Assembly: GCA_964473865.1 (NCBI GenBank)
Contig: CAYYQN010000008.1
Location: 65,321 to 129,320 of the forward strand
Source: CAIMUX01 sp964473865
GTDB lineage: Bacteria > Eisenbacteria > RBG-16-71-46 > CAIMUX01
DNA: 64,000 bases
Direction of reading: 5' to 3'
The notes beneath the pieces were generated by a model that worked only from the letters and a program-made list of their open reading frames with translations, searched no databases and was not told the DNA's origin. Of the stretch, positions 8,463-16,120 are shown one piece after another (position 1 is the first letter of the stretch; the number at the start of each line of letters is the position of its first letter). The translations under genes and the position numbers were made by a program.

Positions 8463-9422
8463 ATGGGTTGGGAGTACAGCGACAAGACCAAACAGCTCTT
8501 CATGGACGCGGTCCACGGCAAGCCCGGAACGCACATGGGCGAGATCGAGGATCCGGACGGCTTCGGGGAGCATGGTTCCATCGCCTGCGGCGACGCGCTC
8601 CGCTTCACCTTCCGCGTGCGGCGCCATCCGACGAACCCGCTGGAAGACGTCATCACCGAGGCGCGGTATCTGACCTTCGGATGCACCTCGGCGATCGCGG
8701 CCTCGGAAGCGCTCTGCCGCCTGATCGAGGAGGGCGCCTACACGCCGGTCCGGGCGCTGCGGATCACCAACGCCGACATCGTGAAGTACCTGGAGGGCCT
8801 CCCGGAGCAGAAGATCCACTGCTCGGTGATGGGGGCCGAGGCCTTGGAGGCGGCCGTCTTCAACTGGGCGCAGAAGCGGGGTGTCGACCGCAGCCTCCTC
8901 GGGCTGGACGATCGCGCCGACGAGAAGGAAGAGGGGCGGATCGTCTGCAACTGTTTCTCCCTCACCGAACCGTACATCAAGCGGAAGATCCGGGAGCTGG
9001 GCCTCAAGACCATCCCGGAGATCACCGGCGCGATCAAGGCCGGCGGCGCCTGCATGTCGTGCCACCACGTGCCGGGCGGCCTGCAGGACCTCCTCGACGA
9101 CGTGTGGGGCCGCCAGCCCACGCGGCTCAAGACAAAGTCCGAGCAACCGGTTCCCCGCGAGGGCGCCGCAAGCCCGCCCGATTCCCTTTCGCCCTTCCAG
9201 TTCGCCAAGCGCGTGGAGCGGACGATAGATGAGTATGTCCGGCCGATGCTGCAGCGCGACGGCGGGGACCTGGAACTGGTCGACATCAAGGACACCCTGG
9301 TCTATTGCCGGCTGATCGGGGCCTGCGCCGGGTGCGCGGGCGCCGGCTTCACCATGAAACTCACGGTGGAACAGGTCCTGAAGGATACCGTCGACCCGAG
9401 AATCCGCGTGATCAGCGTGTAG
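8463..9422 (+). CDS. nifU: NifU-type iron-sulfur cluster scaffold (three domains)
   Basis: A 319-residue scaffold on which NifS-derived sulfur and iron are built into clusters. The N-terminal IscU domain (about 1-135) has the three cluster cysteines C42 (ACGDAL), C74 (FGCTSA) and C120 (IHCSVM). The middle BFD-like [2Fe-2S] domain has C162, C164 (VCNC) and C197, C200 (CMSC). The C-terminal Nfu domain (about 245-319) has CAGC at C288 and C291. This is the full NifU layout, not IscU. Start ATG 8463 has a strong GGAGGGG site. nifS follows 151 bases downstream on the same strand. No nitrogenase genes are present, so a housekeeping role is likely, as in epsilonproteobacteria. Confidence 0.94.
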   Translation: MGWEYSDKTKQLFMDAVHGKPGTHMGEIEDPDGFGEHGSIACGDALRFTFRVRRHPTNPLEDVITEARYLTFGCTSAIAASEALCRLIEEGAYTPVRALRITNADIVKYLEGLPEQKIHCSVMGAEALEAAVFNWAQKRGVDRSLLGLDDRADEKEEGRIVCNCFSLTEPYIKRKIRELGLKTIPEITGAIKAGGACMSCHHVPGGLQDLLDDVWGRQPTRLKTKSEQPVPREGAASPPDSLSPFQFAKRVERTIDEYVRPMLQRDGGDLELVDIKDTLVYCRLIGACAGCAGAGFTMKLTVEQVLKDTVDPRIRVISV

Positions 9423-9573
9423 GCACGCCCCGGGCGCGGCGCCCGACCGGCTGGCCCGGGGTGCGCCCGCGCGGCAGACCCGGGCCGGGGATGCCGTCGC
9501 CGGATCCGAATCGCGCGCCCCCGGCGGCACCTCGAGTCCTCCCGTCATCTCCGCCAGACGGACAAGGAGCACC

Positions 9574-10818
9574 ATGAACGAATCCCCCACCATCTATCTG
9601 GACAACAACGCCACCACCGCGGTCGCGCCGGAAGTCCTGGAAGCGATGCTGCCGTTCTTGACCGACGAGTACTTCAACCCGAGCTCGGTGTACGAGCGGG
9701 CGAGACCGGCGGCGCGCGCGCTGCGACAAGCCCGGGAGACGGTGGCGGAGTTTCTGGGCGGAGTCGCTCCCGAAGAGATCCTCTTCACTTCGTGCGCCAC
9801 CGAAAGTGTGAATGCCGCGATCTACGGCGCCATCCGCGCCAACCCAGAGCGGCGGCACCTGGTCACGACCGGCGTGGAACACCCGGCGGTGTACGAGGTG
9901 GCGAAGGACCTGGCCCGCGGGGGATTCCTGGTCGACTTCCTGCCGGTGGACCGCGCGGGACGCTGTGACGCGAGGCTGCTAGCGCGCGCGCTGCGCCCCG
10001 GCGAAACCCTCCTGGTGGCCGTCATGCACGCCAACAACGAGACCGGGGTGGTCTTTTCGGTCGCGGAGCTGGCTCGGCTGACCAAGGAGACCGACCCGGC
10101 GATCCTGTTTTTGACCGACGCCACCCAGACCGCGGGCAAGCTGGCGCTCGATCTGAACGGCGCGCTTCGAGAGGTCGACCTGCTCGCCTTCTCCGGCCAC
10201 AAGCTGCATGCCCCGAAGGGGGTCGGCGCCCTGTTCGCGCGGCGGGGCACGCCGGTGCGACCGTTCCTCGTGGGCGGACACCAGGAATCGGGACGGCGCG
10301 CCGGCACCGAGAACGTCCCCTACATCGTGGGCCTGGCTCGCGCCTGCCGGCTGGCCGGGGAAGATCACGATCGAATCGAAACGAGAATCCGCGCCTTGCG
10401 TGATCGGCTCGAGTCGGGGCTGCGCGCCGCCATCCCCTGCCTGGAGGTGAACGGCGAAGGGGCGCCGCGGCTGCCCAATACCCTCAACGTCTCGGCACAC
10501 TTCATTGAAGGCGAGGGGATGCTGTATCAGCTCAACGAGCACGGCATCTGCGCGTCGAGCGGCTCGGCCTGCACTTCCGGATCGCTCGAGCCATCACATG
10601 TCTTGCGGGCGATGGGGGTGCCCTTCACGGCCATGCACGGGTCGATCCGCTTCTCGCTCGGTCGCTATAACACGGAGGCTGAGATCGAGCACGTGCTCGA
10701 GGTGTTCCCGGGGATCGTCCGGGCGCTGCGGCGGCTGTCACCCTACTGGGACCCGGCGGGTAACCGGCCCCGGCCGGAGGCGGAAGCGATGATGCAGGCC
10801 CCGCCGGCAGGTCCATAG
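9574..10818 (+). CDS. nifS: Cysteine desulfurase NifS (class I)
   Basis: A PLP enzyme that converts cysteine to alanine and a protein persulfide, feeding NifU. 414 residues. Motifs: YLDNNATT at the N-terminus, FTSCATESVN, VEHPAVYE, the PLP lysine K210 in SGHKLHAPKG, and the active-site cysteine C333 in SSGSACTSGSLEPSHVL, the class I loop. AAGGAG stands before the ATG. It is probably co-transcribed with nifU. The C-terminal 20 residues (Pro/Ala-rich) extend past the usual end. It is convergent with the hybrid kinase gene; a hairpin lies between them. Confidence 0.95.
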   Translation: MNESPTIYLDNNATTAVAPEVLEAMLPFLTDEYFNPSSVYERARPAARALRQARETVAEFLGGVAPEEILFTSCATESVNAAIYGAIRANPERRHLVTTGVEHPAVYEVAKDLARGGFLVDFLPVDRAGRCDARLLARALRPGETLLVAVMHANNETGVVFSVAELARLTKETDPAILFLTDATQTAGKLALDLNGALREVDLLAFSGHKLHAPKGVGALFARRGTPVRPFLVGGHQESGRRAGTENVPYIVGLARACRLAGEDHDRIETRIRALRDRLESGLRAAIPCLEVNGEGAPRLPNTLNVSAHFIEGEGMLYQLNEHGICASSGSACTSGSLEPSHVLRAMGVPFTAMHGSIRFSLGRYNTEAEIEHVLEVFPGIVRALRRLSPYWDPAGNRPRPEAEAMMQAPPAGP

Positions 10819-10894
10819 CCGACCGCAGAGTGACATGGCCCGGCGCACCGGCGGGCGCCGGCGCCCGATTCCCGGCGTGATGAATCCCCGTAGC

Positions 10895-10914
10895 GGCGGC
10901 GCTTCGCGCCGGCC
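10895..10914. terminator. Hairpin between convergent nifS and the kinase gene
   Basis: GGCGC (10898-10902) pairs with GCGCC (10906-10910) around a TTC loop. The stem extends outward GGC to GCC with one bulged G. No T-tract follows. It is placed where a terminator for both genes would be expected. Confidence 0.4.
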
Positions 10915-10959
10915 GAGCCACGGGAAGCTCCAGCGGGGCCCGTCGGACCAGCCCTTTTC

Positions 10960-11325
10960 TCAGGCCGCCATGTCGCCGTATTGCCCCAGGACAAAGCCGG
11001 CGAGATCATCGAACCGGCTTCGGATCTGGGCCACCCACGGACCGCCTTCCTGGATGCGACCCTCTTTGCAGGTCTCCTCGAGAAAGCGGCTGGCTTCCGC
11101 GAGCGGGCCCGCGCCGATCGATCCGGAGGCGCCCTTCAGCGTATGCGCCGCCCGCAGGGCCGCCGGGGTGTCCCCCGCGGCCACGGCCTGCGCGGCATTC
11201 TCGACCAGGACCGGCGCCGTGCGCAGGAACTCGGCGAGCAGCTCCTTCTCGAACTCGGTGTCCCCGCCCGAGACTTCCGCCAGGCGCTCCAGCTGCAGCG
11301 GGGGGGGGGCGGTGTTCCGATCCAT
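10960..11325 (-). CDS. Possible independent Hpt protein from an internal start in the kinase gene
   Basis: In frame within the hybrid kinase, AAGGAGG (11334-11340) stands eight bases before ATG 11325. Translation from there would give a free 121-residue Hpt protein (MDRNTAPPPLQLERL, phospho-His in AAHTLKGASG). The REC2 domain ends just before this point (ATWIRPRKEEPT). In the +1 frame TAAGGAGG also supplies a stop overlapping the ribosome site, the usual look of a junction between two operon genes. The site is clear in the sequence; separate translation is inferred. A chance Shine-Dalgarno at this exact domain border seems unlikely, but a frameshift or assembly error cannot be excluded. Confidence 0.45.
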   Translation of the reverse strand: MDRNTAPPPLQLERLAEVSGGDTEFEKELLAEFLRTAPVLVENAAQAVAAGDTPAALRAAHTLKGASGSIGAGPLAEASRFLEETCKEGRIQEGGPWVAQIRSRFDDLAGFVLGQYGDMAA

Positions 11326-14310
11326 CGTCGGTTCCTCCTTACGTGGCCGAATCCAGGTGGCGAGAGCTTGGTTGAGCTCGTTTGTCCGAACCGGCTTGCC
11401 CAGGTGTTCGTTCATGCCTGCGGCCAGGCACCGGGCCCGATCCTCCGGAAGCGCATTCGCGGTCAGGGCCACGATCGGAGTCATCGCGTTCGGGCCGGCG
11501 GTGCCGGCGCGGATGGCGGTCGTGGCCTGATATCCGTCCATTCCCGGCATCTGTATGTCCATGAGAACGAGGTCGAAGGCGTGCTCGCCGCAGCGCTCCA
11601 CCGCCACCTCGCCCCCGTCGGCCTCCTCCACCCGGCCGCCGGCCTTCTCGATCATCCGGCGCACCACCCGGCGGTTCACGGCGTTGTCATCAACGATGAG
11701 GACTTCGAACCCGGCGGGTGGCAGGGTGAGGTTCGGGGCGGCGGCGGCGAGGCTCGCCCGCCTCACGACGTGGACGGGCGCGGGAGCGCGGTCCGCTGCG
11801 GTTCGGACCGGCGCCGATCCACGGGCTAGATCCTCTTCGAACGCAGGCGAGCCGTGCGGGAGCGATTCCGGCGTGGGCGATTCGGCTACCGGTGGATCGA
11901 GCGCACGCACATCGGCCTCCGGAGGGGCGCAGATCGGCTCGCGCTCGGTCGGTCCGGCGGCTCCCAGACGAGCGAGCTCCGCATCGAGGCGGGAACGGCG
12001 CACCGGCTTGGCCAGAATCCCGACCACTCCGAACAGGGTAAGGTCCATCCCCCGCGGGGCCTCTCCCGGCCGGCAGAGCATCAGAATCGGCACGGGTCTC
12101 GCCGCCGGCAGCCGGCGGGTGAGTTCTCCCGCCAACTCCAGTCCGTCTCGATCCGGCAGCCGTCGATCCACAATGCAGACGTGAAACCCCGCCCCCGGCG
12201 ACTCGACGATGTTCAGCGCTTCGCCTGCCGAAGCCGCCTCGCGCACGGCGTGGCCGCCGGCTCGCACCAACGCCGCCACCGCCGCCCGGCTCCAGTCGCT
12301 GTCGTCGACCAGAAGCACCCGGAGCGGGGCCATCGTCGGTGCCGCCGGAACGGCGTCCGCCACTTCTTCCGGCGCCGCCAGGGCGCGCAGCGGCACGCGA
12401 AGCCGGAAGGTGCTTCCCTGGCCCACCGCGCTTTCAGCGGTGAGCGAACCACCCATCAACCCGGCCAGCCGCCGGCTGATCGCCAGCCCCAGCCCGGTCC
12501 CTCCGAAACGCCGGGTCGTGGATTGATCCGCCTGCATGAACTCATCGAAGACCGCATGGAGCCGATCGGGCGCGATGCCGATCCCGGTGTCGCGCACCGT
12601 GAAGCAGTACTCCGCCTCTCTCCCGGCTTCACCCGAGCGCGCGACCTCCACGACGATCTCCCCCTGCGCGGTGAACTTGACGGCATTGCCCACCAGGTTG
12701 GTCAGGATCTGGCGCACACGAGCCGAATCGCCGCACACCTGAGCTGGTAGAGCCGGATCGACCGCCGCAGTGATCTCGAGGCCCTTCTTCGTCGCGTTCC
12801 AGGCCAGGAGTCCCACCACGTCCTCCACCATCTCCCGCAGGGGGAACGGACTGTCGTCAAGGATCATCTTCCCTTCCTCGATCTTCGAGAGGTCGAGGAT
12901 ATCGTCGAGGATGTGGAGGAGGTTCTCGGCTCCGCCCTGCAGGATGAGGAGGTGTTCGCGTTGCTCCTCGGTCAGTTCGGTGTCCAGGAGAAGCCCGGCC
13001 ATGCCCAGCACCGCGCCCATCGGGGTGCGGATCTCGTGACTCATGGTCGAGAGGAACCGGGACTTCGCGTGCAGGAGCCCGTCGGCCTCAGCCTTGGCCC
13101 GCTGGAGGTCGTGCAGCATCACCTCCTTGCCGCGCAGCGACGCGCCCAATGTGCTCAGGAGGTCGTTGACCGAAGACGCCAGGCTCGAGAGCTCATCGCG
13201 GCCCGTGGTCGTCAGGTTGCGACTGAAATCCCCATGCGCCGCGATCCCCGTCACTTCGCGATGCAGCCGATGCAGTCGAAAGAGCACCTGCCGCTCCAGC
13301 AGCAGCAGGATGAGCAGACCGAAGAGGCAACCGACGCCCAGGGAGGTGTAGAGGAGGACCCGCACCGCGTGGGCCCCTTCGACCGATGTCCTGGCCGGCA
13401 AGTCGGTCCGAAGAATCAGGCGGTCGTCGACAAAGAAGCCGTGGGTCACCCCTTCGCCGGCGACGCGCCCCGCCTCATTGTCACGCTCCACACGCTCCGC
13501 CAGCGTCGGCAGGAGCGCATGTGACCTTCCGCAGGTGGAGTCCGCGTTGGAGGTTGCGGGCGTCTGTACCCGTAGCAGCTCGTTCCACCGGGCGGCAGCG
13601 GACGTCCCCTCGGTCAATCGGCCGACAGAGAGCCGCACGCTCCCCACGGTATCCGCAGCCGCCACCTCGCCGTTCGGGTTCAGCCAGCGGCCCACGATCA
13701 GCGAACCGGCAGCGGGTCCGTTCATCTGGCTGGTAAGGAGCGGGGCCCGCGCCAGCAGCATCACGCCACCGGAGAGCGGCAACAGCCCCGAATGGACAGA
13801 CTCGGCGCGCGCCTCCGCGGGATAGGGGGCAATGGCGCGCAGCACCGAGTCGACTCCGGCCGGCAGCGGAGCGCGCGCCGGCACGGCGGGATCGAAACCG
13901 GTCGCAAAGACGATGCGCCCCTCTGCGTCGACCACCGCGAAGAGGTTCAGAGAGAGGGCGGCCAGGGACTCGTCCGAGAGGTTCTGCTCTTCGTAATCCG
14001 GCTGCCCTCCGGATGCGAAACGGTAGGTGTCGTCCCAGAACGCCCAGTCTTTGGCGACGGCCTGCAGCGAGGCCAGTTTCTCGCCGGAGGTCGCCAGCGC
14101 GCGGTGGAGTTCGATCCGGGCGCGCTCTTCATCGAGGCTGCGGAACCTGCCCCGCAGCATCGCCGATGAGACGAGCGATAGCCCCACCACGAGGGCGATC
14201 AACATGCCTCCCACGGCGATCAATGTGCGGGTGCGTAGGGTCACGCGGCCTCGGTGGCGGGTCCCGGTGGGGGCCCGGTCCGCGATGCTTCCATGCTCGA
14301 GCCGATCCAT
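10960..14310 (-). CDS. Hybrid sensor histidine kinase: CHASE4-HAMP-HisKA-HATPase-REC-REC-Hpt
   Basis: A 1116-residue BarA-like phosphorelay protein. TM1 about 28-52; extracytoplasmic CHASE4-like sensor about 55-310 (AVAKDWAFWDDTYRF is typical); TM2 about 316-338; HAMP about 340-395. HisKA has H425 (STMSHEIRTP); HATPase boxes are GNAVKF, DTGIGI and GGTGLGLA. REC1 about 663-785 has phospho-Asp D715; REC2 about 868-988 has D918 (LMDIQMPGMDG). Hpt about 1000-1110 has H1056 (AAHTLKGASG). Phosphate could pass H425 to a REC to H1056, then to an unlinked regulator. An internal ATG at codon 996 has a perfect Shine-Dalgarno, and C10 follows 13 bases later (separate entries). The start at 14310 has no clear ribosome site; GTG near residue 23 is an alternative. 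Confidence 0.95.
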   Translation of the reverse strand: MDRLEHGSIADRAPTGTRHRGRVTLRTRTLIAVGGMLIALVVGLSLVSSAMLRGRFRSLDEERARIELHRALATSGEKLASLQAVAKDWAFWDDTYRFASGGQPDYEEQNLSDESLAALSLNLFAVVDAEGRIVFATGFDPAVPARAPLPAGVDSVLRAIAPYPAEARAESVHSGLLPLSGGVMLLARAPLLTSQMNGPAAGSLIVGRWLNPNGEVAAADTVGSVRLSVGRLTEGTSAAARWNELLRVQTPATSNADSTCGRSHALLPTLAERVERDNEAGRVAGEGVTHGFFVDDRLILRTDLPARTSVEGAHAVRVLLYTSLGVGCLFGLLILLLLERQVLFRLHRLHREVTGIAAHGDFSRNLTTTGRDELSSLASSVNDLLSTLGASLRGKEVMLHDLQRAKAEADGLLHAKSRFLSTMSHEIRTPMGAVLGMAGLLLDTELTEEQREHLLILQGGAENLLHILDDILDLSKIEEGKMILDDSPFPLREMVEDVVGLLAWNATKKGLEITAAVDPALPAQVCGDSARVRQILTNLVGNAVKFTAQGEIVVEVARSGEAGREAEYCFTVRDTGIGIAPDRLHAVFDEFMQADQSTTRRFGGTGLGLAISRRLAGLMGGSLTAESAVGQGSTFRLRVPLRALAAPEEVADAVPAAPTMAPLRVLLVDDSDWSRAAVAALVRAGGHAVREAASAGEALNIVESPGAGFHVCIVDRRLPDRDGLELAGELTRRLPAARPVPILMLCRPGEAPRGMDLTLFGVVGILAKPVRRSRLDAELARLGAAGPTEREPICAPPEADVRALDPPVAESPTPESLPHGSPAFEEDLARGSAPVRTAADRAPAPVHVVRRASLAAAAPNLTLPPAGFEVLIVDDNAVNRRVVRRMIEKAGGRVEEADGGEVAVERCGEHAFDLVLMDIQMPGMDGYQATTAIRAGTAGPNAMTPIVALTANALPEDRARCLAAGMNEHLGKPVRTNELNQALATWIRPRKEEPTMDRNTAPPPLQLERLAEVSGGDTEFEKELLAEFLRTAPVLVENAAQAVAAGDTPAALRAAHTLKGASGSIGAGPLAEASRFLEETCKEGRIQEGGPWVAQIRSRFDDLAGFVLGQYGDMAA
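11300..11309 (-). repeat. Homopolymer tract of ten C (coding strand) at the Hpt start
   Basis: Ten consecutive G on the plus strand, read as GCC CCC CCC CCG (Ala-Pro-Pro-Pro) in the kinase. It is the longest homopolymer noticed in the window. It sits in the coding sequence between REC2 and Hpt, so loss or gain of one base would remove the Hpt domain. Confidence 0.95.
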
Positions 14311-14649
14311 GGCCCGCGGGCGCTACGGAGCGACACTTCCATCAGTTAGCGTATCGGCCGACGGGAGGGATTCCTGGATCTCGAAATCACGGTAGCGGAA
14401 GTGCCCCTCGCCGGGTGCGAGTGGGTCCCGCTACCGGCGAGCCGGGCCCGGACCGGGCCGGACCGCAACGGCAGCGAGAAGGCAGCACGGGAGTTACGGC
14501 ACCGCGGGAAGCGCCGCGAACCATGGATGGCCGCCGGCCGAGAGGTGGGTGGCGGCGCGGCGCGCCATGAGACGGCTGGGCACCCAGCGGGAGGTGGGCC
14601 GCCGGCGATGTCGCAGGCGTTCGGCGTACGGAGGGCAGGCAGAATCGAT
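14311..14649. other. Intergenic region upstream of the hybrid kinase (339 bp)
   Basis: Lies downstream of the second desulfurase gene and upstream of the kinase gene, both on the minus strand. It contains a strong stem-loop at 14390-14436, annotated separately. No coding signal was seen. Confidence 0.55.
14390..14436 (-). repeat. Extended stem-loop upstream of the kinase gene
   Basis: CGGTAGCGG (14390-14398) pairs perfectly with CCGCTACCG (14428-14436). Inside, CCCCTCGC (14404-14411) pairs with GCGAGTGGG (14417-14425) with one bulged base, leaving a five-base loop. No T-tract follows on the minus strand. It could end transcripts from 14650 or act in the kinase leader, 80 bases before the start codon. 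Confidence 0.55.
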
Positions 14650-15777
14650 CTAGCGGAGCGCAAGCTCCAGACGGCGCAGGACCTCGTCGATCTCCGCAGC
14701 GGTGGTCCCGCGCCCGAGGCTGAATCGAACCGCGCCCATCCCGACCTCGGGCCGCACCCCCAGGGCCCGCAGCACCGGCGAGAGCTCGACCGATCCGGCA
14801 TGGCAGGCCGACCCGGTCGATGCCGCGACGTCACCCAGGGCGCCGAGGAGCTCAGCGCCGGATCGGCCGTGGAAGTTCACGCTCAGGGTGTTTGGGAGCC
14901 GAGGGGCGCCGTGTCCATTGACCGAGACGCGGCCGGCGTACCGGCGCTGGATCTCCGCCTCCATGCGGTCCCGGAGCGCCTCGGTTGCCGGTATCCCGAG
15001 TTGGGAGGCGGCGACCTCGCACGCCTTGCCCAGCCCGGCGAGAAGCAACACATTCTCCGTGCCGGCCCGCCGGCCCGATTCGTGGCCCGCACCATGGATC
15101 AACGGCTCGAGGGCGAGCTCCTGACGGATGAAGAGCGCTCCGACCCCCTTCGGTCCGTGGAGTTTGTGTCCGGCCACGCTCAGCAGGTCGACGCCGAGCT
15201 CCGCGACGTGAGTCGGGATCTTCCCCACCGACTGCGCGGCATCGGTGTGGACGGGGATGCCGCGGGCATGGGCCGCGGCCGCGATTTCACGCACCGGCTG
15301 GATCGTTCCGATCTCGTTGTTCGCGTGCATCACGCTGACCAGAACGGTCTCGGGACGCAGCGCCCGGCACACTGCATCGGGATCGGCCACTCCGCACGGA
15401 TCCACCGGGACGAGCGTGACGTCCGCCCCGAGTCTCTCCAGGAATCGCAGCGGCTGCAGAATCGCCGGATGCTCGATGGCGGTGGTCACGAAGTGCGGGT
15501 GCTCGATCCCTCGCTGCCGGGCGGCGAAGAACGAACCCTTGAGCGCGTGGTTGTTCGCCTCGCTTCCGCCGCTGGTGAACACGATCTCCGCGGGAGCGCA
15601 TCCCAGAAGATCCGCGACCCGGCCGCGAGCGCGGTCGACCACGGCGCGCGCGGGACGGCCCGCCCAGTGGTCGCTGGAGGGATTGCCGAACTCCGTCGCC
15701 AGGAGGGCTCGCATCTCTTCGGCCACCGCGGGGTCGAGCGGGGTGCTGGCGTTGTAGTCGAGATAGATGGCGGGCAT
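14650..15777 (-). CDS. Second cysteine desulfurase (NifS/IscS family)
   Basis: A 375-residue PLP-dependent desulfurase, paralogous to the enzyme at 9574. Motifs: YLDYNASTPL, FTSGGSEANNHALKG, TAIEHPA, K205 in AGHKLHGPKG, and C325 in STGSACHAGSVELSPVL. The loop GSACHAG differs from the GSACTSG of the first enzyme, so the sulfur acceptor may differ (tRNA thiolation, selenium metabolism or another scaffold). Start ATG 15777 has AGGGAG upstream. It is monocistronic, with the extended -10 element TGCTACGCT on the minus strand 47 bases upstream. Confidence 0.92.
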   Translation of the reverse strand: MPAIYLDYNASTPLDPAVAEEMRALLATEFGNPSSDHWAGRPARAVVDRARGRVADLLGCAPAEIVFTSGGSEANNHALKGSFFAARQRGIEHPHFVTTAIEHPAILQPLRFLERLGADVTLVPVDPCGVADPDAVCRALRPETVLVSVMHANNEIGTIQPVREIAAAAHARGIPVHTDAAQSVGKIPTHVAELGVDLLSVAGHKLHGPKGVGALFIRQELALEPLIHGAGHESGRRAGTENVLLLAGLGKACEVAASQLGIPATEALRDRMEAEIQRRYAGRVSVNGHGAPRLPNTLSVNFHGRSGAELLGALGDVAASTGSACHAGSVELSPVLRALGVRPEVGMGAVRFSLGRGTTAAEIDEVLRRLELALR

Positions 15778-15818
15778 TCGGACTCCCTGAGTCTGGAGGT
15801 CTGGTCCGGGAACGGTTC

Positions 15819-15832
15819 CGGGGAGCGTAGCA
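15819..15832 (-). promoter_or_regulatory. Extended -10 element TGCTACGCT for the second desulfurase
   Basis: On the minus strand TGCTACGCTCCCCG occupies 15832 down to 15819; TACGCT (15829-15824) would be the -10. The same 14 bases occur at 29493-29506 before the ABC transporter genes. No convincing -35 was found at 16-18 bases, which fits an extended -10 promoter. Confidence 0.45.
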
Positions 15833-16003
15833 TGACGGCGTGGGACAATCGCACCCCCGCGCCCGACCGACGGCAACCTGCAGCGCGCGCGGGTTCTGGG
15901 GGATCGGCGCCGGCCGGCCTTCCATCGATGGCTCTGAGGAGGACGACCGACCCTCCCGCCTGCTTCCGGGTCTGCGGCTCCACAGACCGCATCCGGGTCG
16001 CTG

Positions 16004-16012
16004 TGCTATGGT
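16004..16012 (+). promoter_or_regulatory. Extended -10 element TGCTATGGT for the GT4 gene
   Basis: TATGGT at 16007-16012 preceded by TGC. It lies 49 bases before the mini-ORF start and 105 before the glycosyltransferase ATG. There is no good -35; an inverted repeat (15969-15988) occupies that position. Confidence 0.4.
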
Positions 16013-16060
16013 GCTGGACGCCAAAGCCCCGGCGGTGGATCCGGGATCATGGAGGAAGAG

Positions 16061-16120
16061 ATGATCGGCGGCCGAACGACACCCCGGGTCCGGATCTCAC
16101 GCCGGCGCAGGTCCCGATGA
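16061..16120 (+). CDS. Arg-rich 19-residue leader ORF coupled to the GT4 gene
   Basis: ATG 16061 has a strong ribosome site (GGAGGAAGAG at 16051-16060). It opens a 19-codon frame, MIGGRTTPRVRISRRRRSR, whose TGA (16118-16120) overlaps the next ATG (16117) as ATGA. The GT4 start itself has only a weak ribosome site, so translational coupling is plausible. Seven of the last eleven residues are Arg; rare Arg codons could make it a pausing leader. It could also be the remnant of a longer N-terminus after a frameshift. Expression is not shown. Confidence 0.4.
   Translation: MIGGRTTPRVRISRRRRSR

Larger units (their letters stand above)
15778..16060. other. Divergent intergenic region (283 bp to the leader ORF, 339 bp to the GT4 gene)
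   Basis: Holds promoters for the desulfurase (-) and the glycosyltransferase (+): TGCTACGCT on the minus strand and TGCTATGGT (16004-16012) on the plus strand. An inverted repeat GGTCTG/CAGACC (15969-15974, 15983-15988) lies where a -35 or operator for the plus-strand promoter would be. Confidence 0.5.

Noticed and set aside
8463..10818. Nitrogen fixation locus
   Set aside because: Only nifU and nifS are present; no nifH, D, K, E, N or B in the window.
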